Shown here piece by piece: positions 13,291-26,860 of a stretch of DNA of 64,000 nt (position 1 is its first letter; each line of letters opens with the position of its first letter). The position numbers were made by a program, and so were the translations under genes. The notes below the pieces were generated by a model that did no database searches, had not been told where the DNA came from, and saw only the letters and a list, made by a program, of their open reading frames with translations. Origin of the DNA: Lucifuga dentata (lineage: Eukaryota > Chordata > Actinopteri > Ophidiiformes > Bythitidae); NCBI GenBank assembly GCA_014773175.1, contig VXCM01000974.1, positions 1-64,000 on the forward strand, written 5' to 3'.

Positions 13291-13634
13291 CCATCCATCC
13301 ATTTTCTGTATCTGTTTGTCCTGTTAAGGGGGGGGGCTGGAGCCTATCCCAGCAGTCATGGGGCGGGGTACACCCTGGATAGATCGCCAGTCTATCGCAG
13401 GGCTGACATAGAGACAGACAAACTCATTCACACCTATGGGCAATTTAGTCTAGTTCACCTGACATGCATGTCTTTGGAGGTGGGAGGAAGCCGGAGCACC
13501 CGGAGGGAACCCACGCGGACACGGGGAGAACATGCAAACTCCACACAGAAAGGCCCTGCCCTGGCCGGGAATCAAACCCAGGACCTTCTTGCTGTGAGGC
13601 AACAGCGCTAACCACTGCGCCAGCATGCTGCCCT
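13291..13634 (-). mobile_element. tRNA-derived SINE with target-site duplication
   Basis: Read on the minus strand, the head has tRNA-like Pol III boxes (TGGCGCAGTGGTTAGCGCTG and GGTTTGATTCC). Then comes a body common in fish repeats (…GTTCTCCCCGTGTC…, …CAAAGACATGCATG…) and a (GGAT)n tail at 13287-13299. Flanking direct repeats aataataaaat (13280-13290) and aataatgaaat (13635-13645) match at 10 of 11 positions. The body resembles the 3' part of a LINE, as usual for mobilised SINEs. Confidence 0.75.
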
Positions 13635-16600
13635 AATAATGAAATAGTATAGTATAATATAGTAAAATAGTAATAAAAGAATATGCACCTAATGTAAGAG
13701 TTTGTTTTTTTTTTTTAAAGTAACTTTCTAACGTAAGTAGATAATATTTAGGGTAAATAATGCAATAAAATTTGTAACACAGCACATACATACACAAAGA
13801 GGCAGTGCATTGTAGGACAAAAAGAAGACCAGAAGCTAAGAGACAGAACACACACACGTACACACACAGGGCAGGTGTGGGGTCAGTGTTAGGGTCAGTA
13901 GCCTCGGTCCAACTACCAAATATAGAGTATCCACTATTCAGGGATCCTTAAGTTCACTACAGGTTCTCGTATGACCACCATGGCCCCTTTATGTACGGAG
14001 AGAAACACACATACCTAACACACAAAACATGCATTCATTCATGCGTACATTCACATGCATATAGCCCATACACAAGTATTGACACGCATGCACACACACA
14101 TATGAACAGCAGGCACACCTGCACATACACACAGCACACTCTGTTACTCTTTAATAACATGTCATTAAGATCTCTATCATCCACTTATCTGAAAACATGA
14201 AAGCTTATTTCTCATTCTCTCTCATCCCTTTTTTCTGTTACTTCCCTTTCTGTTCACTGTTTATTCTTCTTTCCTTCCTCTCTCTCTCTCTNCCCCCCCC
14301 CCATATAGCGGACACCATTCACAGTTTCCATTCAGTGTGTAACAGAGGAACCTTCTCTAGATGAAACATAAGACTGAGGACTGACACTACAACCCCTCAG
14401 AATGACCTATGACCTCCAAGCTCCAGTCCTGACACATAGAAACATGCCTGTACATATGCATGTGTGAGTTGTGTGCGTGTGTGTGAGTTGTGTATGTGTT
14501 CTTTCCTCATGCAAGCTGCAAATTGATCGCTTTTACCTCCACCAGCAGTACAATGTGTATGTATCTGCATTTACTTCTCCAAACATGTGTTGTGTTTGTG
14601 TGTGAATCACATTAGATACAGTTTACCCCAGAATTACAATAGACACCCTACACCCTCCCCGAAATTAGTATTATCATCGACATGAATTGTTAACTGCTGA
14701 TAATATTAATGTTGAATAATCTGATTTCATCCATATCTTGTTGAAGCCAACTGAGGGAAATTTTGAAAAACAAACAAAAAGGGTACTCACAACCTGAATG
14801 AAGCAAAATTTTAATCAACAAAGCATCTCAATCTCATATGCTATATTCTTATTACCAATGACAAACAACAGTGTCTACAAATTAAGACTACAGCAGGAAT
14901 TTAGAACTAGGTTAGCAGGGAATTATAAAATATGGGCAAGATTAAAATATGATAGAACAGAGAGTAAACAACAGCTTCTGTGAAAAGGTGACCTTTTCCC
15001 TTGCTGATATACTGTATATTTCACATATTTTTTAAAAATATTTTATGTCTATTATTATTATAAAATTAAAGCCCACAATTGGTGTAAATTTGAGCTGTGA
15101 TCCATATAGTAGAGAATACAGCGCAGCAAGAATCGTGGAGTATGTCATAAGCTGCAGTTGTACTGCTGACCAAGTGGAGCAGTTTGCAGTTTTGACAATA
15201 CTCTACACTGATGGCAGATTGTGGCTTTAAATAAAGGTTTTATTAAATAGTTTACAAAAAGTAAAATGTTTGATAACGCTAAACTGTTGCTAGTCACATG
15301 AAATAAGTGAAACAAATGACCAGTGAACAGATCTTATTTCTGAAAGGGCAGTCTACCAAATGCCTGAGTTTCATTGTAAATAAAACTGACTGAGCTTTTC
15401 AGTTCTTGCTTAACAGCATGATATTAAAAAAAAAAAATGCCTTTGTTATACTGGAAATCGCGTTCAAACAAAACTGATTCATATGATTCAGTCAAGCTTC
15501 TCTTACCCTACCTCAAAATGACAACAGAGCTCCTGCTGCTGTGCTGCCAGTCATAAATATTCAGGCACTGTGTGTGTGTACGTGCGTGCATGCGTGTCCA
15601 CCTGTTTGCGATAAAATCATCTTCTAAAACGGTATGTGTGCAACTGAGTGACAACGGTGGGCTCCACCTAGACCACTCTGTATTTCCCAAACCTTTCCCT
15701 ATTACTCTTAGTAAACACACACATATACATAAGTGTTAAGAAAATACAAGTGCATACTTGTGCAAAAATATTGCAGCACACCATTCTAAGTTAAAGGTGT
15801 GTGGGTGGGTGGGTGGGTGTATCATTCACATGATCAGGATGCTTACGGAGCACACAGCATTACAGCAGCAGCAGAAAAGCGCACATCTACTTCTCTGTGT
15901 CACTACATTATGGATGATTTAGCACAATAAATCAGTGAGTAACACTGTTTTGTTGGAGGATTTTGCACTATCAGATCACTCATAACGTGATAATGTCTGA
16001 ATATATTGTGCCTGTGTATGCACGTGTCTGTGTAACCATTGCATGATGTATGTGTGTGTGTGGGGGGGGGGGGNGATTTCTGCAGCTGTGGCTTTACTAC
16101 GTAGTTGTTAAACAATAATAAAACACTATCATAAAATAATATAGGTAGTGTGTGCGTGTATCTGTGTGAGTGCGCGTGTGCATGTGTTGGCCAACATACA
16201 TATGCTATAGTAGATCTGAAAAATGTGACTCGAGTGAACTTAAAGTCAATGAAAAATTTCTCAGAAATAAATCAATGAAACTTGTTCATGAGTCATAAAT
16301 AAAACTAAGAGGTGAAGCACAGACTGCATTGATTCACGATGGGCAAAAAAAAATAAAATCAGATGCTTAACAAATGGTAATGAATAAAAATAATGTAATA
16401 AATATGAATTTGTATCACAACAATTTTTAAGAGTAAACAAAACTTAAGAGTGTAAATATTCTAAACTGGTAGTAGCCATCAATAGTATTTGCCCACAGTC
16501 ATGCTCCAAATCAAATCATCATAATTTTCTATCATTATTATTACAATTTTAATTGCAAATGAAATAATTAAACTAATGTTTAAGAATGCATTTAAAAATT

Positions 16601-18308
16601 ACCATTAGCTTGCTGCACAAAATGTCAGGCACATTTTATTTGTGTTGGGAGTAGAAAATGAAAAAGCTTTTTAGTCAGGTGTTACAGTAACATTGGTTTC
16701 GTTGGACTTTAAACTAAACCGTGGAGGATGCCTGGGTAGAAGCTGGCTAGTAAAGTTTGCTGTTACTTTATTTGGACTCAGTATAAATCTGCTTGTGGAA
16801 ATGAATTTCTTGACAATACACTAAAATTAGCTGAATGTACCCTGGATTAACTGGAAATCTAGCTTTTCAGTTGGTCAGAAACTGCCTTGAACTCCAGTTG
16901 GAGGTTATCAAGGTCAAGTGTGGGCAAGGAACTCGCAGTTGAATCTGCGAAGGTATCCACAACAACACAAGTCTTTCAGTTTTGTCATTAGGCTCTCAAA
17001 TGAAGAGCACAGAAAGACCTTTGTGTGTATTTGTACTAAGAATAAATGAATACCAGTAGTTACATATGGACTGACTAATTTGTTCTAATGAACTCTGTAC
17101 TTGAGGTACTGCTGGCATAGACCACCATATAACAACATTTTGAAGCTGACCACAGCATTATCAAAACTTGTAATTTGACTTGTACCAAAGCCAGTGTCAG
17201 ACACATTAAAGTTGGGAGCAGGGTTGCAGAGCCAGTTATTTCAGATACTAATGACAAACAAAAGCTTATCCTGGGTCATTGCTTCAGTGTAAAACATGAT
17301 TAGTAGTGTATGTTTATCGAGTTCTCACTGACAAAGCTGTGTGGCCCAGGATTGTGGACTTAAACTGAACTGAATTGTGTCTCCTGGGGCATTTTTTGTC
17401 CAAATATTATTCTTGCAAGATGAAAAAAACTGTTTATGAAGTCAGCATCCTGACCTTAACCGTGACTTTAACTACAAACATGCATCTGCAAAGAGGAAGC
17501 TGTCAAAGCTTGGGAGATTCTACTTGTTACTAATGGTAGTAATAGGTCATTTCTTTAATGTGGCGACTATGTTTTCTGGATACTAAAGCACATATGTTTC
17601 TGACACTATGATAACTCTTGAACATACATTTAGTCTATTTTCAGTCGGAAAGAAACCCGTCTTTCTTGCAGCTTCCTTGCTGCATTCATTATCAGCATAT
17701 CTGATTTTTGATTTATTTCAATGCCTTCATACTTTCAGTCTTCATAGTTTGAATAGAAGATATGAGAGAGAAGATATTGGGGGGGGNGGTAGTCTTTGTA
17801 ACATTATTGGTTATTCTAGAACATTGTCCAGTGACATTTAATAACAAAGTCTTGTCCTCTCATCTAAAATATGTGCAGCTCTTCAGGTTCAGCTCAGTAT
17901 CAGGTGTAGAGAACAAATGAGGCCCTGAACTATTAAAGCAGGACTTCACACACACAAACACACACACATTCAGCCTCTAACAATGCTCCATTTGTCTGAA
18001 AGCTGACCTCCACATGATAAGAGATAAAAGCTTATCAGGTAGGACACACACAATCATGTCTTCAGATAGTTATCATATTTACATAATCATTAGTTTAGAC
18101 TCTGTCACAATCTGTGTGGTATTAAAAGCAATTACTGTCTCTGGAGAGATAGGCCTGCATACACACGCACATGCATGCACACACAAGTACACATGCACAC
18201 AAAGACAAATACACTAATGTAGACCTACATGTAGATGTTATTTAACAATAAGAAAACCTGCAACATCAACACATAATAATTAAAGTAATAATTTAACACA
18301 TTTGTGTG

Positions 18309-18355
<47 letters not shown>
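18309..18355. repeat. (TC)n(AC)n microsatellite
   Basis: Compound dinucleotide run, followed by a locally GC-richer 200-base stretch. Confidence 0.95.
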
Positions 18356-18359
<4 letters not shown>

Positions 18360-19759
18360 CCAACCCCCACTGCCCCTCCCAATGGCTAAAAGAAATTACT
18401 ACCACCTGAAGCGGAACCCTGTCCATCACATGGAGGCCCCCAGTGCCCTGCAGGTGTCCGTTAACATGCCCAAAGGACCCCCCTGGCTCTCCAGGTGGCT
18501 ATTCATATGCCTGCAGAGGGAGACTTCAAAACAAAACACATCCCCAGGGCGAAAACCTCACAGCTAACAATACACGACTTGCTCATTGCAGACACAGCTT
18601 AGTGCTTCTATCCCTGCGGTTTGGTGAAAAGGGGTCCCGCATGACAAGTGAACTATTAAATGTAAATTCAATAAGGATTTCCTCCTTTAGACAGAGCAGC
18701 ATTATTCCACATAAAACATAAACTTTGTTAGTATCCATATCAGCTATTGTATCCTATTGGTATTAAAGGCCTCTTTAGATTTTTATCCTATACAGATTTA
18801 ACCTATTTCTGTGGTATTGTACATGCTTGGTAGGCTTTTGTTTTTCCTTTTTAGTACGTAATATGTAGGTAGCAGCAAAGAAATGAATCACTCCATCATG
18901 TGAAGTGTGACACCATATTTAATCTGAGAGACAGGTGGAAAACACTCAACACCACAAAGAAAAATTGCATTTTTGTGTCTCTTTAAAATTCCAGTTTCCT
19001 CCAGTTTAAAGAAGCATTACAGAACAAAAAAATATATTTGTTTAAAATGGAGAGAAATGAAACAAGCACTCGTTTTCACTAAATAGCACTCAAGTGGAAA
19101 CCAGCAAAGAACTGGCAGCATTAACAGACAGCAGGATAAAACCACAATATAAATCCAACAAATAAATGTTTTGTTTTTTTTTAAAGACGGCTGCTCACTT
19201 ATCATTATGACACAATTCTCAGAAAGTAGCAAAAACATATAACCAAAATAAAGATAATTACCAAAAGTGAACACAATAAAGATAGTCAGACCAGACAGAT
19301 TTGAAGGGAAGACGTGAAGATGTTATTCTTGTGGAGAAATTTTGCAGCACACCATTACATATGTTATGATATTCATCATTTATTTTAAAATTTGGCAATT
19401 CACACGTATGCATGTCATGCCATAAATCTTGTGGAAATTAAAATTGAAAAGTGATGGGAAGGAGAGAAAGAGACAGAGCGCATGAACAGAGGTACAGATA
19501 TAAAAAGAATGTAGATAACACAAATGTAATTGTGCAGATACGTAGACACACAGAGCAAATGCAGCACAGTGAGCAGACAGTCAGACTTTTAGAATAAACA
19601 CCAGAGCTCTCCGTGTCGCCCAGGAAGAAATTCTTTTCTTTGATGTAAAGCCATGTGACCTCGCAGCAGTCAGAGGAATTGAAACGGCGTCCAAACAAAT
19701 GTCAACACCGCTAACACCCTCAAGGTCGGTGTGTGTATGTCTAATTTTGTGTGTGCACA

Positions 19760-19761
<2 letters not shown>

Positions 19762-19791
<30 letters not shown>
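19762..19791. repeat. (TG)n microsatellite
   Basis: Uninterrupted run of about 15 units. Confidence 0.95.
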
Positions 19792-19794
<3 letters not shown>

Positions 19795-21284
19795 GTGAGG
19801 ATGGGGGCAGATTGTGCACCCTAAACTTCAGGTCTTAGCATGCCAGTTATGTGTTTTTCAATTTTTCTCTTATTTTAGGGAGAACTTGTAGAGGAGTTTT
19901 GGAAGTAATTTTAGTTTTGTGCCAGTGCTTATTTTGTGCCAAGGGCTACTATAAAAGTGTTTATAATACTGAGGATATCCTCAACACTGACTGAAATATG
20001 ATTCATGCATTTGTGAAAGTGGGCTTTTTTGTGTCCTTCCCCACATTTTCTGCACCGCAGCAAACATGCTGATTGTCTGTACTGTTTTGGCTGATTCCAA
20101 CTGAACGGCTGGAGGAACGACACTGCTACACTTTGAATACAATCCTCTCACTGCTGGTAAACAGTGGTGTCCCATTGCAGCAGTTTATTTAGGAGTCTGT
20201 TCTAGCCCAAACAGGGATTATGACAAAGCCCGCCGCTCCCTCTTTTAGACCACTAAGTACTTTCTGCTGCTGCTGAAGGCAAGTTGGTAGGCTGCTAAAG
20301 CATATGGACAGCTGTATGTGTGCGTGCGCGTGTGTGAGAAGGACAAGAAGTGACCAAGACTGACAAATTTAAATGCAAAGAAAAAGAAAAGAGAACGGTG
20401 CTTACATAAAAACCATCATCACTGCAGCTTGCAGATGGTGGTGAGCGAACAGCACGACAGATCTGTAATAAAACGCTGGAATGAATGAATGGAACTATAA
20501 TATATTCACTGTACATTTCCACTCAATGACAATTTCACTGTTAATACATTATGGTTAGCTTTAACATACTAAGAAATTCAGAAAAATACACTGGGACATG
20601 CTGAGACAGAATTGTGTTAACAGTAGGAAGGGACTCTTCAAACTTATTGATTTTGTTTTGATGATGTTCACTGTCTGTAAAAGGTGAGAGAAAATTAAAA
20701 GTATGATGCCCCCTTGGGGACAAACTGTACGCAGCCCCAGTTATTTGTGTGTATCCACACATAAAGTACAGGTGCATTTAAAGATCTACAGTGTTTTGAT
20801 GGTATACCCCTGACCACTGGTATTTATGGGTTGCTGACTCATCTACTCAGCATGTCATTCCCATGTAAATACTAACTGGTACTTCTTTAATACTCAGCTT
20901 TACAACGGAATTTACTCACCTTGTTCTATGTTAGTTGCTGAAGTTAAAATTGATCATCCCACCCACACTACTGCCAGTATGCTGTATTCATTAGAAATCC
21001 CTGTCATGATAAAACCAAAGCTGAAATGAAATGTACTTTGTTCTATTTCATTTCTCATGATAAATAATATAAACGAGAGCATTTGACAACAGAGAAGAAT
21101 TATATCTACAATTTAATTTGTATCTGCAACATTATTTTTTTGGTTCACAAGTTCATGACCTCACCAACAGCTACTTCCATCTTCTTTTACACTCACACCT
21201 GCACCCCTCCATTGATATACACAGCTTCTGCAACGTGTAACTCAAGTTAGAGCCCATTCATGTTGAAAGATGCTGTTGCCAGCA

Positions 21285-21288
<4 letters not shown>

Positions 21289-21321
<33 letters not shown>
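21289..21321. repeat. (TG)n microsatellite
   Basis: Uninterrupted run of about 16 units. Confidence 0.95.
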
Positions 21322-21325
<4 letters not shown>

Positions 21326-21390
21326 GAATGCATGGCTACATTTTCTTGTATGTATGCAAGTGTACATGCGTGCATGTGAAAACACCCTCT

Positions 21391-21424
21391 CATGTTTCAG
21401 CAGTAATGGCCCTGCTGAAACATG
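21391..21424. repeat. 13-bp-arm inverted repeat
   Basis: catgtttcagcag (21391-21403) and its complement (21412-21424) around an 8-base loop. Too short to assign. Confidence 0.7.
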
Positions 21425-21789
21425 TGTCTTCAACTCAACACAGACCGGCTGCTGTTAAATACAGATGCCACACGGCGGTGTTTCCTCTGCAAATGAATAC
21501 ACTATGTGGGTCACATAATCCATGAGTCGCTGATATCTCAGCTAAGTGCAACTGTAGTGGTGCCACCTTTTGCATTTTCATTCATATTTATGCAGGGTGA
21601 TAAAATAATGTTGTCTTCATATCCTACTTTGAAACTCAAAGTAAGGCAGGGCCTAGGGTTAGTTTTCAGATGTAAATTTCTTGCCAGTTGTCCTATCATG
21701 AATTAAGATAAGTAACAGATATGGATAAATCCAGTCCTTCGAATCCTTGGAAGCCTTACATCTGAGGCATTACACCAAAGACAAAGAAT

Positions 21790-22211
21790 TGTTGTATGGC
21801 TTAGAGACAGTGGCACTGAGGAAAAGACAGGAGGCAGAACTAGAGGTAGCAGAGACTAAAATGCTGAGGTTCTCTTTGGGAGTGACGAGGATGGATAGGA
21901 TCAGGAACGAGTACATCAGAGGGACAGCGCATGTTAGATGTTTTGGAGATAAAGTCAGAGAGGCCAGACTGAGATGGTTTGGACATGTACAGAGGAGGGA
22001 TAGTGAACATATCGGTAGAAGGATGCTGAGGTTGGAACTGCCAGGCAGGAGGCCTAGAGGAAGACCAAAGAGGAGATTTATGGATGTAGTGAAAGAGGAC
22101 ATGAAGTTAGTTGGTGTGAGAGAAGAGGAGGCAGAGGATAGGGTTAGATGGAGGCAGATGATTCGCTGTGGTGACCCCTGAAGGGAAAGCCGAAAGGAAA
22201 AGAAGAAGAAG
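21790..22211 (+). mobile_element. 5'-truncated LINE (C-terminal end of the reverse transcriptase ORF)
   Basis: Non-LTR retrotransposons copy themselves by target-primed reverse transcription. Here an open frame encodes about 130 residues with the typical C-terminal tail of a fish LINE pol protein: REARLRWFGHVQRRDSEHIG, GRPKRRFMDVVKEDM and VRWRQMIRCGDP. It stops in an AAGAAGAAG tail. The RT catalytic core is missing. The insert is bounded by an 18-base perfect direct repeat, acaccaaagacaaagaat, at 21772-21789 and 22212-22229. The exact clade cannot be named safely. The open frame is still intact, so the insertion is fairly young. Confidence 0.85.
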
Positions 22212-22411
22212 ACACCAAAGACAAAGAATCCCACTGAACCTCATCTTCACCTCAATTTACCAGCCATGTTACATCTGCTCAGTATATTCCTATGTTGGCT
22301 GCACTGCAGTTGTCATTTAACACAGACGTGTGGAAACGTGCAACAGCACCTGCCTCTCCAGACTATGTGACCCAGTCCCCTCTCGGAGACAAGTGTGCTC
22401 CTGGGCAAAAA

Positions 22412-22545
22412 TTTGCTTTTTCCAGATGTCAGATGTGCAATGGTCAACTTTCCCTGCTACACGTGAAACAACCTCTTTNTTTGCTTTTTCCAGATGTCAG
22501 ATGTGCAATGGTCAACTTTCCCTGCTACACGTGAAACAACCTCTT
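22412..22545. other. Assembly join: 66-bp duplication around N (22479)
   Basis: 22412-22477 and 22480-22545 are the same sequence separated by tn. This is an unmerged contig overlap. Confidence 0.9.
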
Positions 22546-23371
22546 CTTGTTGTGCATGTCTTTGCTAACCTGTGGCACCCATTCAAATTGAGTCCTACAG
22601 GGTATCTGTAGGGGCTTGTAACAATACACAGAGCTCCAGTCAGCAAATGTGTGACTCGAGTTCAAGTTCACTTTAAGAAATGTGACTTAAGTCCACTGCA
22701 GTTTACAGCAGTTTCAGTGTTTAGAGTACATAAAACACATTCCGACATGGATTTCCCCCATGTGATGAATTAAAAACAGAATCCCATATAAATACAAAGC
22801 AATCAATCACTAAGAGAAGGCTGCATACTGGCACCTCCTTTACTTTGTCCATCTGTATTTTTTATTTTTTTTTTGTTTGTCTTAAATTAAGGACTGTTGT
22901 GGTACCACAAAGAAGTAAACCAATAGGTTTTTCCACACCTATGTCAACATCATGCAGGAATGATCTCGCAACCAAACTTTTTCTCCCAGCTCTCATGGAC
23001 CAAATTATTTTTTGTTTTTATTTGATGTATAAAGTTATAAAAATATAAATTTGAAATATAAATTTGTACAAAAGAAATTCACACAAAGAATCTTTATGAT
23101 GTTGTTTTCTCTAACACAGATGCACGAGTTGTATGCCAAGGATTACAGATTTTATTAGATATTGTGATTGCAGGGCCAGACTGTGCAGATTCCTACCTTT
23201 AGAGTTGGAAAATTAAACTCAAGTAAAAATTCTTCATATATAAACATGACAACCCTGGGTGGGTATGTTTCTCCATCTCTAAAAAAACACAGCCTCCAAA
23301 ACACTACATGTCACACTGGATTCATTTCACACGTTTCTTTTTATTGCCACCCTATAAACCACTCCAGCCTC

Positions 23372-23382
23372 GTGTGTGTGTN

Positions 23383-23432
<50 letters not shown>

Positions 23433-23445
23433 TGTGTGTGTGTGT
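23372..23445. repeat. (TG)n microsatellite with N
   Basis: TG run broken by an N at 23382 and one TA; true length unknown because the assembly breaks inside it. Confidence 0.95.
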
Positions 23446-26400
23446 CTGGCTGTTTTTGTGTGTCTATGTCTGTGGCCTTGTCTGCATGTTTTATCCCTGA
23501 TACTCAAAACCACCATTAGACAAAGAGGTCAATTCATATTGGATGTTAAAAAGGCCAGATTATCAATACATCAAAGTATTAAAACATTTATATAAATATC
23601 TCTCACACCACACCAGTGGAAAAAGAAATTAAAATTACTACATTTACACAAATAATGCTGTCATTCAGTGCCAAACAAAGCAAATGCTATGAGATTGGGT
23701 GATATAAGTCAGAAAATACTGAACACCTCTATTAAAATGAGGCATATGCTCAAAAAAAAAAGTTACATCTATGAAAAATCTATGTTTTATGTTTCCTCAG
23801 AAAAGGTATATAAAAAAAGACAAACAAGTGAGTTTGCTTGCGTAGCTGACAGAAAAATTGCGAAATATTATTATTACATGGAGAAGCATATGAAAATATA
23901 AGCAGGCCCAGGCTTGACTTCGGGAGGAATGGAAAACTTATGGTAGAGCCAGATCTATTATTCACACTCATCATTTTGGCAACTGCTCTACAGACGGAAA
24001 GTGTTTGTCTGAAATAGACTAAACTAACAATGATTATTTATGGTAAAACTGAATGAGCACATCAGAGTGAACATGATTAATAGTTTTTTGTTTTTTTTTA
24101 TGAGGTAGCTTTCTTTTCCAACTTAGCTCAAAACAAATGATGCCTTGAAGGCCAGTTTGATGGAGAGTCATAGTCTGCATATGCTATTTGCTGTCTAACA
24201 AACCTGTTTTTTTGACTTGAAATGATCTGAGAGATAAAACAACACACAGACCAGAATAAGCACGAAAGTATAAGACTATGAGTCAGTCATTTTCCAACAG
24301 GTTTTATTGTTTCACAAGTATGATTTCCTCATACCAGAACATCGAACAGCTCAGACTACATCAAGAGTCATTTCCTATAATTAAAAAATGACACACCTTT
24401 CTAAACCCCAAAACCACCATGGCCAAAAACCAGTCACTTTGCCAGCTCAAAGAAAAATCTTGAATCAGTTTTGTGTCTGATCTGTTGGTTGTATAGGAAG
24501 CAGAACATGCCACTGTGGGTTTCAATTTACAGTTCAGCCTACAGGTATCAAAAGCAGGCGTGTTTTGGCGAGAGCCAGGCAGTTGGTTGTTTCTAAAAGG
24601 ATCAGTGAAGCGGATTACTGCTTAAATCCTTTCTTTCACTAGGTTCCTACAAACTGTCATTTTTCTTTATGCTTTACAATAGCCAATGAAAACACTGACA
24701 GATAGGGTGACTGAAAAAAAATGAGTAGTCTGATGCATGTGGTTTAACTTCCTGCAAAATAAGTTACTATGAATAAGGAGTTACTTTCAGTTATTCAAAA
24801 TGAGCTTCATTTTGCATGTCATGTTTATGATGTTGACTCAGTCAAAAAGAAATGTGATTTGAGACAAATTAAAAGAAATTAATAAAATTAAGTGTAACAA
24901 ATCTGTACTTTATTTACTTGTTATTATTTTATTTATTAATTAGTATTAGTTTAACTTAATCCATTATTTCAGTGAAGGAGAGAAGGTGAAGCTTTGTGGA
25001 GTGGAGGAGACAGGACATAATTTTCCATCCATCCATAATGGGAAAACATGAATTACCATAATTTATGGTAACAAATTTTCCAACTTATCCATCTATTTCT
25101 GTCCTTATCACAATCTCAGTGAGATTAATGCATGCCTACAACACCTATAACCCAAGGGTTGTCCAAAATGCACTTTTTAACAGTGAAGCCTAAAGGTTTT
25201 GTGGTGTTCCAACCTGGCGGCACAGAGCTCTGACATCCTAGATTTAAGCCACAGTTTATAGTAAATCCTAGAAAACCTTTAAAAGAAAACATATGATCAA
25301 ATTCATACAAGTTTTTAAATAGCTAAATGTCTGAACAGAAGTTTGATTCATACATAAGGGTAATGTGGCAATCACTCAGCAAGCCTGGCCTTTTACCCTA
25401 CACTCATGCATTACTGCTCAGAGGCACTTCTGTTAACTGGCCTTTTTCTGTCTTATGCGCGTGCACACACACACACTCCAACCACATTGTAAAAGTGTTC
25501 AGCAGCAATCATACTAAAACAGTTGAAATGTCTTTACATATACGAGCGAGAGAGATGATGTGAGCGTGTGTATATGGTTGTGCTCAGTGCATAGTGTCCA
25601 GGCTTTCCAACATGAAATGCACAGAATCTCACAAATCTGAACGCAAACTGATCTAACATAAATTAATCAAAACTCAAAGAGAACTCTGTTGTCTGCCACT
25701 TGTAACTTTCTATCCATTCCTCTCTCTCTCTCTACATCTCTCTTTCTGTCTTGCACCTTTGTCTTTCTGTCTCTCAGTCAGTATGCTAGGGCAGCAGCAG
25801 CACTGTAATTGTATTTACAGTGACCTGGCTGGATTATATTACAGTGAAAACCATCCAACTCATTTACGGGCCACAGGTTCCCCACAAAGGAATTAGAAAA
25901 TAGGGCTGCTTCATTCAAATACCATTTCAGAGCCGAACATTAATAAACACAGACAAAATGAGGAAAAGGTAAGAAATGGCAAAGGTAAAGTAAATAATAA
26001 AGAGCGAAAGAGAACATATGAAATCAATGAGATTTAAGTAAATGAGAGGAGAGGAGAGAGGGCTAGCTTAAAAAAAACAAAAAAAAAACATAGGACCAAG
26101 CACACACTATGAGAACAGATTAAATCAGGAGAAAGTAGGAGAAAGGCTATGGATCTGTAAGTCCCATAATCATTGTATCACTGCTGTGTTTTCATTCCAA
26201 ATTCATAAACAGAATGTGTTGAAAAGAGAGAGAGAGAGAGTTAAGACAGGGAGGGAGAGAGAGAGAGCAGCGAGGCAGGGAGCAGAATTGATGGTATAAT
26301 CATCTGTAACAAGGAGCACAGTATATTTTATCCAGCTTAAAAAAAAAAAAAAAACACTGATATCGCACACAGAGGACAGGCTTCATTTAACTTGCATGTC

Positions 26401-26774
26401 AAACTACTATTAGACATTGTATGCGTGCACATACACACTCACAGTTTAATTCTAAATTCAAAGAGTTAGATGAAGTGGAACACAGTATCAAGGATGTGCA
26501 TCTTTTTTCTTTAATGAAAAACATTCCTAGGGGCTTTTATGATACAATGCCAATATTGACTCCAGCAGCACAACACAGGGAGCTTTAATTCTCCTCAGCA
26601 AGCTCATACCAGGTCCAGTAAAATCCAGGCAACCGTATTTTGCAAGTAACTTGACCTCAGCTAAACTTTTTTAAATTACTTTAACTTCATTGATGCAATA
26701 TTCATACTCTGTGTCAGGCATAAATATAATCTCAGAGCAGTACATTTCATGTACCATTTGATGCCTACATTTAA

Positions 26775-26860
26775 AGTCTCCTGGCATGATGGCTATGTGG
26801 TTAGACTGACTGCAGCAAGACACAAAGGTCACAGGTCCAGTTCCCACAGTGGCCATTTGT
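26775..26860 (+). repeat. Possible SINE head remnant
   Basis: GGCTATGTGGTTAGACTGAC resembles an A-box region, and GGTCACAGGTCCAGTTCCC follows about 35 bases later like a B box. No tail or target duplication was seen. Confidence 0.3.

Larger units (their letters stand above)
13646..21771 (-). other. Gene-free stretch of the large intron
   Basis: Microsatellites and single Ns in C- or G-runs (14292, 16074, 17787). The 18361-18560 stretch is richer in GC than its surroundings and could be a conserved element, but nothing identifies it. Confidence 0.45.

Noticed and set aside
18304..18721. 87- and 92-codon frames in a GC-richer patch
   Set aside because: They begin in a CA repeat and lack splice sites or known motifs. 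The patch may be a conserved non-coding element but nothing in one sequence shows it.
22234..22560. Cysteine-containing frames that vaguely resemble a receptor ectodomain
   Set aside because: Similarity is loose, the frames are broken by stops and the region includes an assembly duplication. No domain could be defended.
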